From Loripinus fragilis (Eukaryota; Mollusca; Bivalvia; Lucinida; Lucinidae), in NCBI GenBank assembly GCA_964019695.1, contig OZ026522.1:57126811-57190810 (forward strand): a stretch of 64,000 nt of DNA, written 5' to 3'. The notes under the pieces were generated by a model. That model had not been told where the DNA came from. It ran no database searches and saw nothing but the letters and a program-made list of their open reading frames with translations. Position 1 is the first letter of the stretch, and every line of letters starts with the position of its first letter. Below, piece by piece: positions 33,577-43,771 of this stretch. The position numbers and the translations under genes were made by a program.

Positions 33577-34263
33577 TTATTGACTTCAATGAGGTAGACA
33601 TAAGGATTTATCTACCCGAAAAAGTGATAATTCACCGAGGCCGCTAGGCCGAGGTGAATATCACTTTTAAGGGTAGATAAATCCATATGTCTACCGAAAT
33701 TGAAGTCAATAACTGTTTTGTTATATGACTTTTTATTTAAGAATGAAAATTTTGCTACTTTCACTTTTGTTGTTAAAGACATGTTTAACCTTCAATCTGA
33801 GGACTTTCTCACAAGTTTTAGCAACTGTTATTAAAATATTATAATGTAGTATTTTGCATTTTCAAATGTATATTAATTCTCTTAATGAGGAATATAAAAT
33901 GTTTTCATAAAACTGTTTTTACAGTTTGTTTATTCAAACAAAGATAAATAAGCAAACAAAACAAAACAAAACTGTTGTAAAAGTTCATGAAAGTCTTTAA
34001 TTTACCTGTTGGGAGGTGAAACAGCAAATCATGTCAATTTCATGCAGCACATGCTAGTTTCACACTCATCATGCTATTTTTAGCTCTCTAGAGGGTAATA
34101 TTGCAGAAGTGTCAAAAATATTAACTTCTGGAAACTAGTTCAAGCTGGTTTTCATGCAATATTAACTTGTGGACCAGTTTAGACCAGTTTCCAGGTAGAC
34201 ATAGAGATTTATGAAGTCTAATTGGGCCAATCAGGAGACAGGATTCTCTCCAGTCATATAACA
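33571..34263. mobile_element. Hairpin-ended element G2, inserted in LINE ORF2
   Basis: Absent from copy 1, where the coding text is continuous (GGTGTTGGATTAAGCAATAT). The left end is an imperfect palindrome with arms of about 70 bp (33571-33730), centre CCGAGGCCGCTAGGCCGAGG, with the right arm ending TTTTGTTATATGAC. The right end, at about 34253-34263, is the inverse (GTCATATAACAAT), preceded by GGGCCAATCAGG. It is non-coding. Flanking duplication is unclear (ATT or AAT). Its absence from the other LINE copy proves it was mobile. Confidence 0.85.
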
Positions 34264-35701
34264 ATGCTCAATACAACACCATCGAATAGAGGCAATTCAG
34301 GAAGGGATACATTTTCATCATTTAACATAGTTTGTTCACAAAAGAAATCATTTAAAACGTTGGCTTTATCAAAATCCTCTGAATATATAGTGCCATCTTG
34401 GTCCAAGGGAGGAATAGACGATTTATTATCAGGAGAAATAAATGATTTAAGGGTTGTCCACCAGTCTCTTGAAGTGAGTGTATTATTTTTTAATTTATTG
34501 GCCAAATTGTCTAAGAGGGACTTTTTAGATTGTCGAATAGCAGTGACAACATCGTTTCTTATTTGTTTGAATTTAGCCCAATGAGCTGGTGATTGTGAGC
34601 GTTTTGCCTTCCGAAATGCACGTTTTCTTTTCCTGATAAGCTTCTTAATTGATGAATTCATCCATGTTGGTTCAGACGGTCTGATTCTTATGATTTTATT
34701 TGGTATACACAATTTTGATATTTCCAGTATTTTTTCAGTTATGTTTGCGGAGTAAATATTTATATCTTCGTGTTTTAAAGATGTCCAATCAAACGTATTA
34801 GCCAAATGTTTCAAAGTAACATAGTCCCCTTGTTCATATTTCCAAATATGTCGAGTGTATGATTTCTGCTTTGGCTTTGCGAAGTTAAAAATTCCGTAAA
34901 TAGGACAATGATAACGCACATCTTGTTGTAAAAAAGGGTCACCGACACCGCTAAGAATAAGATGATTAGGCTTAGTAAGTAGCAGAATATCAATAAGTGA
35001 TGACGAATGTTCAGTAAAATGAGTTGGCTCTGAAATACATTGATGGAGAGAGAATTGTTCACTTAGGCTTTGGATTTTGCGAGCTGACTGTGGGTTTGAC
35101 ATATTAAAATTAAGGTCGCCGGTGATGATAACATCATCGATTCCAGTATCTATCGCCAGGTGAATTGAATCTTCCAAAGAATTGTAATATAGTTGATCAG
35201 AATTTGGTGGTCTGTAAAATAGGCCGAATAGTACACGTTTGTGCTTAAAGCTAAGCTCAATCCATATATTTTCGAGTCCCAAAATTTCTAAATCGTGTCG
35301 TCGACGATAATGAATATTGTCCTTAACATATACTAGTACGCCCCCATGGCTATCGCCCACTCGATCTTTACGTTCGGGTTTATTAAAAGACTGAATATGT
35401 AGATCATTCAAACTTACAGATGGATTCAGCCAGGTTTCTGAAAATGATAAGATGTCAAAATCAAATAATTCGGTACTCAGCAAATCAAGCTTGGGCACTA
35501 TGCTTTGGACATTATAGTGCACAAATGAAAGGTGACTGGAAAGATTCAATGAGCTGAGAAGTGAGGATGACATATAAGTCGTATTAAAAGAACTGTTAGA
35601 AGAAGATGCTGACAATGGACCTGGGTTTGGATGGACGTCGCCTGAAACGACCAATAGAACATAGAGCCAAGATATTATAATAGATAAAGCAAGGATTTCA
35701 A
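34264..35701 (-). pseudogene. LINE ORF2 2A-like motif and endonuclease part (copy 2)
   Basis: Open from a one-base deletion near 35705 to the insertion at about 34263. It carries VVSGDVHPNPGPL, then HYNVQSI, SETWLN, GLFYRPPN, ITGDLNFN, SLIDILL and DVRYHCPIYG (endonuclease), then the linker KKLIRKRKRAFRKAKRS that is cut by a stop in copy 1. The endonuclease core looks intact but is no longer joined in frame to the upstream leader or the downstream RT. The same missing Asp before the final His as in copy 1 points to a family trait. Confidence 0.87.
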
Positions 35702-35950
35702 TTATTGTAGTGTAAATTTTACATTTGTATTATAATGTTTACCTGCGATACTGCGTTTGGTGAGCCCTCTAACTGATACTTGGGAGGCAAGATCTTTATT
35801 GCAACGTAACTCATTAAGGAATATAAATGTGTAAGATATTTTAGATAATACAAAAAATGTAAGCAGAATGTAAAATATCCATGGAAGCTTACAGGCAGAG
35901 GCAACTGTACGCACAACGGCAACTTGAATTCCACGTTTGCTGTGATTCAT
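35702..35950 (-). pseudogene. LINE ORF2 hydrophobic leader (copy 2)
   Basis: Begins MNHSKRGIQVAVVRTVASAC and includes the first hydrophobic segment (WIFYILLTFFVL). It ends early at TNVKFTLQ because copy 2 has CAATAATTG where copy 1 has CAAATAATTG. In copy 1 the frame continues through the second hydrophobic segment to the 2A-like motif. The start is chosen because the ATG is shared by both copies and frames upstream are closed. Confidence 0.75.
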
Positions 35951-38733
35951 GTAATTGTTATCAAGCAGAATAAAAATAGTTCAGTTGCCGTCATGTGTAC
36001 ATGTGTACAAAACGCTACAATGATTAAATCAGTTGCAAAGGGGAACAGGCACACCCCACCCCACCCAAACCTCTTAGATTTCGTATCATGTTGTGGAAAG
36101 AGAACAAGAAGATATGTAATTAAGCACAGTTGAAGCAACATAAAGAAAAAATGGAGAAATTGAAAATCAGTATTCAGATAGAATAAGATTTGTAACTAGC
36201 ATATTGTAAGAAAGTTGTTTGTTTCCACCTTTGTGTAGCATCTCAATAGCTTTAAAAAATATTTTCTGTTGATTGTAGTTACAACAAAAACAAGTAGAAA
36301 TGTTTTGCAGTTTCACTAAAGAATTATTTACAGTAGGAAGGAAAAGTGAAACTTAACATCAGGAGGGACTGCAGCTAAGATACCGCCCCTCCTGGTGTCA
36401 ACTTACACGTGTCTTCCACGGTGCGATACGCGTGATCATCAGAAATTTTCGGCTCAATCAGAAAATAACATTTTGTCACCGACTTGTCAACCACTGAGCT
36501 GTAGATTCAGAGGCAAGTGAGAATTTATAGCAAAAGAACAAACACGGGCGCTGTCAAGAAGGGACGTGACCCATTCTCACCGATCCCTAAACCGACATAC
36601 CCAACAGGAGTAGCGGGACGTTGTGTCGCACGTGGCTGAAAATACGACATTTCAACGATCCTGAATTTAAAGCCAAAATTATAAAACTTGCAAAATAGAT
36701 ATATCATATTAATGATCAGTACCTTGGAAAAAATATGAAATAAAAATCATACAATGAATGGACGAATGAATTGGAAAGAGAAAAAAAAATCAGGATGACC
36801 ATTCAGCCATGTGCCACATAACAGTATATTGAGCTTACACCGATATTGCATTCACATGTCTGATAAAAATGTCAAATGATAAAGAGCATACAGGCTTATA
36901 TGTTGATAAGCCTGCCGTTGAGTAGACCATGATCTATATAAAAGGGTTGTCCATTATTTACTGCCTTTTCGAAACGAAACAAAAGGCTAATGAATGGGAT
37001 TTGATGTTGGACCATAACGCATGCTGGTCTACAATGAGCCAGTTCAGTGTTACTTACATTTACATATGACATAACATGAAGTAAGTAAATAGGTTTGTGC
37101 GAATCTAATACATGTATATGTACTACAGCAGTCGCATCAGTCACTATGTTCAGAGAAGCAAAATCACAACGAACACCCAGGAATTTAGTATGACCAAGTA
37201 TTTTGTACGCAAAATTTCGAGCCGCTTGTTTCAGACAGACAGTTTACTACAACATGGCAATGGAGTGTTCCGTTCAGACAGCGCACATGCGCAGACTGGT
37301 CGAGACCCTCCTTGTCTTTACGCTTGTGTATTTATATTGACATTTATGGGTGTCTCTGTTATTTCAGAGAAAGGAAATCTTCAACAAACATACTCATGCA
37401 GCTGACAGCGCATATGCACAGCCATAGAGGGGCTCTCACTGTCCGTTAAAACACTTTACCGGCACATAAATACTAACAACATGACTTCCGTCAGGACATT
37501 ATAACACATCAGCAGTGAGTGTTCCGCTTAGCCGGCGCACATGCACTGTCTAGTCGGAACCTGGCACGTAATTTACGCAGTAAAATACATAACAGTACAT
37601 CAAGACTGTGTGCTAACGTTTGTAGTGGTAGTAATCGGGACGCTCATTGTACATGTTGTGAGAGAAGGTATGTCCATTCAGACTTTTAATTATCACTCAG
37701 GTATTTTAACGTACACACGTCACCTAAAACTTTGTAACACACAAACAGTGAGTGATCCATTTAAGCAGTGCAAATGCAAAATTTGAGCGGAACCCTCATT
37801 GCCCGTTGATGATTGGTCCTTGTTATGTAATAGTTATACCATAGGTTGTCCGCCTGTACGTGGAGATAACCCACGAGCTTTAGCGAGTGGATTAACTTAC
37901 GTACAGGTGGACAAACATGGCATAACTATTTTATACCACCTACATCATTGTAGACCCTGCACACCAAGTAATATTTCATGCTAAAGTTGGTAAAGGTGGT
38001 ATAAAGTCTATTCTGACTGGGCTAGAAACTGGTAATTGAAAATCGTATAAATTAATTGCATACTGTATAATGTTGATGCACCGGGGCTCAGTTACAACTC
38101 CATTCAGCTATAACTAACTATACGTTGTAGGTTATCTGGAGTTTGGCAAAGACGAAGCTCGCTCGAGCAAAATATTGTAACTGCCAACCCTTAAATCGCC
38201 GCGCACACTCTGCAGCAGACGACAAATAAATAAAACAAATAATGCATGATATTTCATGAGAATCGTCTGCCGACGGACGATTCCCATGAAAAATAATGCC
38301 TCACTTGGTTCAAAAATTAAGGAATGATATTGCGAAATCTTTCATCCACCACAGACGCGATCGGCGCCCTAAGGGTTGTCTAAGGATTTGAGTATTAAAA
38401 TACTGTTACAACTTCATAGTGATTATATTTTCGTATACTGAGCTTGGTTATTAGCGCAACTCAGGAGACATACATGTATACATGAATTGATGCTGAGACC
38501 GAGACAGACCCGACCAATGAGAAAAATACGAAAATGCACGTGAAATACTCTGTATTAGTGACCAGGGCAGGCCGAAATGTAACGCCGCCGAGACTAATGC
38601 GTCGTCCCATCTGGGCACACACTGGGTGTTGCATGTAAAACAATTTTCAGAGACAAGATGAGAAACGATTGAAAGGGTTTTTCATAATCGAAATATATGT
38701 TGATGACGTCGATGTTAGGATAGCAGAGTTGGG
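35951..38733 (-). other. LINE inter-ORF spacer (copy 2)
   Basis: 2783 bp, colinear with 3108-5911 of copy 1. It contains the same three hairpins (about 36353-36417, 37820-37932 and 38250-38312) and the four TGCGCATGCGC-like blocks. Antisense frames at 37541-37786 and 37799-37984 match those in copy 1, one with a hydrophobic run (VLTFVVVVIGTLIVHVV). Confidence 0.7.
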
Positions 38734-39336
38734 TCAGTCTCGGACTCCGCGCTGATCTTCAAACCTAGCCAAATCGGCCCCAGATATGATTCTATGGACC
38801 ACGTCGGAACCATCCTTAACCAAGACAGTTCCGTCCGAGGTCCAAGCACCCTTAATACGGGCCGACCTCACCAGACCGCGGGCCTTGTACAGGAGATCCA
38901 GTCTGAATTTGGTGAGATCCTCATTCAGAAAGACTCCCCGGTACCCCTTATCCTTCAACTGTACCCGATTTTTGTAGAGTTTTTGCCTTGACCGATAAGT
39001 GGCAAATTTCACTATGATGTCACGAGGTTTGCCTGCTCTGGGTCTGCCAACTCTGTGGCTCCTGTCAATGTCACACAAGTCTATGTCAGAGTTTATGGCA
39101 CGCGCTGCATCAAGTACTAGAGTATCAGTGTTTTCAGTTGCTGTTTCTGGTACACCGGACATCCTAAGAGAGTTACGCCTACTATACTGTTCGGCATTGT
39201 CCATTGCCAACTCGAGTTTATTCATCCTAACTTTCAACTCTGTGTTTTCAGCCGCAAGTTTCTTGTTTTCATGTTCTAGCGCACTAACTTTAGCATTTAG
39301 ACCTGAGACAACGCCAGATATAATGTCATTTACCAT
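38734..39336 (-). CDS. LINE ORF1 protein, coiled coil plus RRM-like RNA-binding protein
   Basis: 200 codons. Residues 1-47 are a predicted coiled coil (AKVSALEHENKKLAAENTEL and on). YSRRNSLRMSGVPE (about 51-64) and DIIVKFATYRSRQKLY (about 106-121) look like the RNP2 and RNP1 strands of the RRM in L1-type ORF1p. A C-terminal basic region follows. Such proteins coat element RNA and act as nucleic-acid chaperones in the ribonucleoprotein. The true start may be further upstream: an acidic stretch (ESQIDASEEESSDKGRNN) is encoded in another frame at about 39370-39425, suggesting a frameshift there. It is the only complete-looking ORF of the LINE in this window. Confidence 0.78.
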   Translation of the reverse strand: MVNDIISGVVSGLNAKVSALEHENKKLAAENTELKVRMNKLELAMDNAEQYSRRNSLRMSGVPETATENTDTLVLDAARAINSDIDLCDIDRSHRVGRPRAGKPRDIIVKFATYRSRQKLYKNRVQLKDKGYRGVFLNEDLTKFRLDLLYKARGLVRSARIKGAWTSDGTVLVKDGSDVVHRIISGADLARFEDQRGVRD

Positions 39337-39455
39337 GAGTGGAAGTTGCTCTCTTATAGTCTCCGGTAATGATTATTTCTACCCTTGTCACTACTTTCCT
39401 CCTCAGATGCATCTATCTGAGATTCTTAGACTCCATGTTCAGGTTCGAGCTGTGG

Positions 39456-39800
39456 GGTCGGGTAAGGAAAACGTGGCAGACCGCAACAGAACTTGATAGA
39501 CCTTGACAGACCTTGGCAGACCTTGGATTGCCGTCTCGTAACAAGCCGTCCCGCTACGGACATACTCCAAGTTGTGTTAAGGTCTGTTACGTTCTGTCAC
39601 GTTATGTTGCGTTCTCCCCGTTCTACTACGGCACTTTTAAGTAGGTCAATCCCGCCGTGGCTGCCGTGGCAAATTTTTTGACTGTTTAAAAATCTGCCCC
39701 GGCGATCACGGCGACCACGGCGAGCTACGTTTGTCGACCCCGTTCCCCTACGTTGTGTTACGGTCACCCCGTTTCGTCCACGGTGGCCGAAATCGTGGCC
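39456..39800 (-). repeat. Degenerate 10-bp subterminal repeats, right
   Basis: On the minus strand the words AAGGTCTGCC, AAGGTCTGTC, AAGGTCTATC, AAGTTCTGTT and GCGGTCTGCC follow one another, matching the left array. Further out the text becomes CG-rich (GCCGTGGTCGCCGTGATCGC). It is part of the Harbinger-like element, not of the LINE. Confidence 0.7.
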
Positions 39801-39826
39801 GCCGGGGACATAGTGTAAACGTAGCA

Positions 39827-40274
39827 TTAGCAAAGCAACCAGCTCTCTCTTCCCCATCAAGATGATTGCAATACTAGAACGGACGCAAAGGAACGTGCAA
39901 CAAAACATAGAACAATTACAGACTCCGACAATGGGAGTAACAATAAACAAAAAGTCAACAACAACAGAACCACCGCCTTAGAACGGACAGCAGCCTAAGC
40001 CACCGGATGGCTTTAATGCATTTTACTGGTACCAAATCTTCGCCCTAGATTCTGCTGTTGTTGAAGTACAAGAAATGTTCAGCTCGCATGGAGGCCATCT
40101 AACTAATGCAATGTATCATCATGGAGAAACATTTTAATCAAATTTACACATCAATTTGAAACAAAGAAATGGGCTCATGACTCACAGATAGGCAGAGCTA
40201 AAGAAAACCTCAAGTTGAGCCACGGTGGATCCAGCTATAGATAAGCATCAGGCACCAACCCACCGATAAGAGCT
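39827..40274 (-). repeat. Retroelement-A 3' UTR, inner part (split copy)
   Basis: Continues the copy begun at 30196-30313: AGCAACCAGCTCTCTCTTCC, GAACCACCGCCTTAGAACGG, TTTTACTGGTACCAAATCTT and GAGGCCTGACCCACCG. It directly adjoins the coding relic at 40275, which shows that the dispersed family is the 3' UTR of that retroelement. Confidence 0.82.
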
Positions 40275-40758
40275 TTACGTCAGAGCCGTCATAGAGTCTG
40301 AGGCCTGACCCACCGTCGTGCAATTCAAGAGGAAACCATAGCTATAAACCGTGATTGGGTTTAAAACTAGGCATGCAGACCGTCGCATGATATTCAAGTT
40401 ATATCCAACCCTTATATAACGTTTTACTATCTTATTGAATTGATCACTAAAATTAGGTTTTCCAACAATTCGTTTGAATTTATAAACTAAATCACCATGA
40501 AATATAGGTTCTGATATACCTTGTTGCAGAAGAGTTTTTAACCCAATGTTGTATTTAACAATTAACTCTGAGTGTCTATGGTAAAATTTAGAAAACGCTT
40601 TTCTAATTTTATGACATCTATGACCTTGTTTTAATAATTTAGCAGTTAAAAATAAGTTTCTGTTGTTGAAGTCAGTAACATTTGAACACACTCTAGCAAA
40701 ACGGATAAGTTGAGAAATATATACACCATAGGAAGGAGAGCGAGGAACATCTCCATCA
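40275..40758 (-). pseudogene. RT-related retroelement protein, C-terminal fragment
   Basis: Open minus-strand frame, longer than its first ATG suggests: it begins LDGDVPRSPSYGVYISQLIR at 40758, then VCSNVTDFNNRN, LTAKLLKQGHRCHKIRKAFS, SELIVKYNIGLKTLLQQGIS, GDLVYKFKRIVGK and ASDSMTALT, stop. I associate this text with the C-terminus of a reverse-transcriptase-containing retroelement family common in aquatic invertebrates. The RT core itself is not in the window, and the family name (Penelope-like or other) cannot be fixed from this. Further copies are at 29650, 44345 and 45525. The frame abuts a satellite unit at 40759. Confidence 0.6.
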
Positions 40759-40903
40759 AGACGTTCTATACAGCCTTATGAACAGTTATTCTCTTAGAAC
40801 TTGTATCTGAAATTTTCTTCTGAGGAACCAAGATACTCTTGATGTACAATTTATTATCTAGCAATTGGAATCTAAGAATATGTACTGAGCCTAAGACGTT
40901 CTT
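40759..40903 (+). repeat. 135-bp satellite, first unit
   Basis: One unit (GTTCTATACAGCCTTATGAA to GAATCTAAGAATATGTACTG AGC), separated from the main array by the hairpin-ended element at 40904-41871. It is more diverged than the main array. Confidence 0.8.
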
Positions 40904-41871
40904 TACTATAGGAATGAAATTTTATTTTTTGGTTTCTAAAAGATGTGTAAACTCTAGTGAATCACTCACAAATTGAATAAATTCCAAAGGGCTTTATGTT
41001 AAATTTGTGAGTGATTCGCAGGAATTTATACATCGATAAAAAAATAGATTTCGTTCCTTATAATTCCAACTTTGGAACAAAACAGCACATTGGTAAAGGG
41101 TTGTTGACAACATTTCAAATTTAAAAGCCCACTGAAGGAAAATAGTTCGTAACCGTTGTCTATGAAAGATGGGACTGCCATCTTGAAAATGACGTCAGTT
41201 TAAAACTTTGTTAAGCTAAATAATGATAAAAATTGCACTCTATTTGGAGCGAGTATATGAGTATGAGCTCAAAAACAACTCCATTATGCTAGTTTGGAAT
41301 TGTTTTCTTTAGCTTGCTGGGCTCATTGAAGAGCATTTAGGTAAAGGCTCTTGCATGGAATGACAGGTTTTAAAAAGCACAAGTTAACCTTTACAAGTCC
41401 CTGCCTCAATCCCCATTAAAAAGTTCGTTTTGACGCTGTCAAACTGTATTGAAACATTTCGTTGTTGATGTAGCCATTGTTTTGATGCCGATTCTCTTCG
41501 ATGACGTGACTGTTTGTGTTAATGACGTCACATAACCATGTCATCGGGTTCATTTCTTAGAGTTCCTCCTGTTGCTTTGAAGATGCACCCTCATGCGGTG
41601 TAAGGGTTTTCAAATGAGCTTTCAAGATATTTAACTATATTTACACTGGTGAATGTTTTATCTCGGACACAACAATAGGGTACCCTACTTGTCACTTGTA
41701 TTCGAAGTTTTATGTACAGTTCGTTATTAGTACTGTGAAATCAAGGCAGATATCAAATATTCATACGCACGGGTTTTTATTGAAGTGTAAAAAAAAACAT
41801 TTAATTTTACCAACGGACCAATCAAAATCGCTGAAAAAAAAACGATAAAACAACGAGTTGGAATTATAGTC
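40904..41871. mobile_element. Hairpin-ended element G3, inserted in the satellite
   Basis: The left end is an imperfect palindrome (40904-41069): arm ACTATAGGAATGAAATTTTA ... TGAATCACTCACAAATT, mirrored by AATTTGTGAGTGATTC ... TTCCTTATAATTCCAAC. The right end at about 41855-41870 is the inverse of that arm end (GTTGGAATTATAGT), preceded by GGACCAATCAAAATCGC. Satellite sequence on both sides joins in register if about 960 bp are removed. It is non-coding. Same plan as G1, G2 and G4. Confidence 0.8.
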
Positions 41872-42700
41872 TTATGAAGAACTATTCTCTTAGAACTTGT
41901 ATCTGGGACTGTATTCAGAGGAACCAAGATACTCTTGATGAACAATCTATTGTCTAGCAATTGGAATCTAAGCATGTGTATTGAGTCCAAGACGTTCTAT
42001 ACAGCCTTGTGAAGAGCTATTCTCTTAGAACTTGTATCTGGGACTGTATTCAGAGGAACCAAGATACTCTTGATGAACACTCTGTTGTCTAGCAATTGGA
42101 ATCTAAGCATGTGTATTGAGTCCAAGACGTTCTATACAGCCTTGTGAAGAGCTATTCTCTTAGAACTTGTATCTGGGACTGTATTCAGAGGAACCAAGAT
42201 ACTCTTGATGAACAATCTATTGTCTAGCAATTGGAATCTAAGCATGTGTATTGAGTCCAAGACGTTCTATACAGCCTTGTGAAGAGCTATTCTCTTAGAG
42301 CTTGTATCTGGGACTGTATTCAGAGGAACCAAGATACTCTTGATGAACACTCTGTTGTCTAGCAATTGGAATCTAAGCATGTGTATTGAGTCCAAGACGT
42401 TCTATACAGCCTTGTGAAGAGCTATTCTCTTAGAACTTGTATCTGGGACTGTATTCAGAGGAACCAAGATACTCTTGATGAACAATCTGTTGTCTAGCAA
42501 TTGGAATCTAAGATTGTGTACTGAGTCCAAGACGTTTCATACAGCCTTGTGAACAGTTATTTTCTTAGAGCTTTTAGCTGGGACTGTATTCAGAGGAACC
42601 AAGATACTCTTGATAAACACTCTATTGTCTAGCAACTGGAATCTAAGAATATGTACTGGGTATAAACACATTCTGTACAGCTTTATGAACAATGTATTGT
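41872..42700 (+). repeat. 135-bp satellite array, about six units, with A/B alternation
   Basis: The landmark TTGGAATCTAAG, or a close variant, recurs at 41961, 42096, 42231, 42366, 42501 and 42636, exactly 135 bp apart. Units alternate between AACAATCT and AACACTCT before TTGTCTAG, giving a 270-bp higher-order repeat. Each unit is itself two related halves (CTTGTGAAGAGCTATTCTCT TAG and CTTGATGAACAATCTATTGT CTAG), 63 and 72 bp apart. Degenerate halves continue to about 42920. Confidence 0.92.
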
Positions 42701-42930
42701 TTGGCAATTTAATTAAAGATTAAGTACTTAGTACTTTGACATTCTATACAGCATTGTTGAACAGTTTATTGTCTTAGCAGTATAAGCTTGTTCTTGGAAT
42801 ACTACAGCAAATCTATACAGCTTGATGAACAATTATTACCTTGAAGTTTACGATGGACATATGATGCTACAAAATTCTATACAGTCTTAGTGGACAATTC
42901 ATTTTCTTAAAGCTAAGATTTTGCACTGAG
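42701..42930 (+). repeat. Decayed satellite edge
   Basis: Successive degenerate half-units marked by TTCTATACAG or TCTATACAGCTTGATGAACA. The array fades out to the right. Confidence 0.6.
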
Positions 42931-42990
42931 CACTAATACAAAATTACCAGACATGTTGATAGTCTTTCAATGCATATTTGAAAACAAATG

Positions 42991-43222
42991 AGCCGCGGCA
43001 TGAGATTTCCAACAATTTGACATTTTGACAAGTGTAGACTCTGACGAGCCTCTGCAGCCTGCTTTTAAGCATAGAAACTCAAAACGGTGTTCGGTCAGTA
43101 GCTTAACAATCATAGATTACTCAAACGACTAGCAAAGGCTCTGATCAGACTGCGCGTATGTGCAGGCTGATCTGTGGCTTTGCTGGTCGCACATACCACA
43201 TCGTTGGAAATCTCATGCACTG
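42991..43222. mobile_element. MITE family C, copy 1
   Basis: About 230 bp. The inverted ends are GGCATGAGATTTCCAACAAT on the left and GTTGGAAATCTCATGCAC on the right. Near the right end is a core hairpin, AGCAAAGGCTCTGATCAGAC TGCGCGTATGTGCAGGCTGA TC, closely related to the core of MITE family B although the termini differ. It is non-coding. Confidence 0.8.
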
Positions 43223-43771
43223 ACTCAAATACTGTCATTACCACAGCTATTATGTGTTGTGGGATTTAGCCTATCCTGAATTTTTTCAGTAACTGCATTC
43301 TTTGGTATGCTGAATTTTTTCAGTAACTGCATTCTTTGGTATGCATTTTGTGCAGATCAATTATTACCCCTGTGCTTCAATAACTGCATGTCCATCTGTG
43401 GAAGCCCATTAAGGTCAGAAAAACATCTGATTTCCCTTAACGATGTGTCATACGACACTTAAACATGCCATCAGGCTGTATAAAGTTACATACCACAGGC
43501 TTTTCTGGACGTTGATTTGGCCCCTTTGAGTCCGCCAATGGACCAACTTACCCTTTTGGTATCGATATCATTAATATTACAAGCTCATAAAGAATGAACG
43601 TATTAAGGTTCTGTTGTTTTTGAATTATTGTTTAGCGTAGCTCTCATTGTTTGTAGGATTTTGTGTTTAGTGCAGTACTTAGCGTCCTTTTACTAGTTTT
43701 GCACTCATTCAGCTGAAGAAGAGATAGCCTGTAGCTTGCTTTAATTGTGTTCTTGCTGTCGTCCGACATTA
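43223..43771. other. Unassigned sequence between two MITE C copies
   Basis: Contains a 34-bp direct tandem duplication at about 43277-43344 (TGAATTTTTTCAGTAACTGC ATTCTTTGGTATGC twice). From 43615 to 43760 there are traces of the retroelement-A tail in sense orientation (TTTTGCACTCATTCAGCTGA AGAAGAGA and following), very diverged. Confidence 0.45.

Larger units (their letters stand above)
31288..39450 (-). mobile_element. CR1/L2/jockey-like LINE, copy 2, longest copy, interrupted
   Basis: Minus-strand LINE with ORF1 (38734-39336), a 2.8-kb spacer (35951-38733), ORF2 (31711-35950, broken) and a 3' UTR ending at 31288 (TTTAAACCAATCAT). The 5' limit is not sharp: unique sequence upstream of ORF1 gives way to the Harbinger decamer repeats at about 39450. 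ORF2 is disrupted by a one-base deletion near 35705 and by a 0.69-kb insertion at 33571-34263. The RT active site (FADD) and the region missing from copy 1 are intact here. The protein is about 97 percent identical to copy 1 by eye. Confidence 0.9.
30314..39826. mobile_element. PIF/Harbinger-like TIR element containing LINE copy 2
   Basis: The ends are inverted over about 37 bp: TGCTAGGTTAACACTATGTT plus CCCGGCAGCCACGA on the left, and on the right the reverse complement of TGCTACGTTTACACTATGTC plus CCCGGCGGCCACGA. TTA(A) flanks both ends (30310-30313, 39827-39829), and removing the element restores a retroelement-A sequence. A TWA-type duplication is known for PIF/Harbinger and agrees with the transposase relic at 30836-31011. 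Both subterminal regions are made of degenerate 10-bp repeats. Most of the inside is LINE copy 2, inserted later. The element itself cannot be active. Confidence 0.82.

Noticed and set aside
33571..33730. Palindrome as a bacterial-style terminator or CRISPR-like repeat
   Set aside because: Eukaryotic context, a single long imperfect palindrome at the end of an insertion, and no spacer/repeat pattern.
38786..39496. Plus-strand open frames opposite ORF1 (63, 65 and 165 residues)
   Set aside because: They are shadows of the minus-strand ORF1, which has the recognisable coiled coil and RRM-like motifs.
40275..40758. Host gene exon
   Set aside because: Relics of the same protein end occur at 29650, 44345 and 45525 in the window with the same flanking UTR, which marks it as a mobile element.
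41872..42700. CRISPR array
   Set aside because: Units are contiguous 135-bp satellites without unique spacers.
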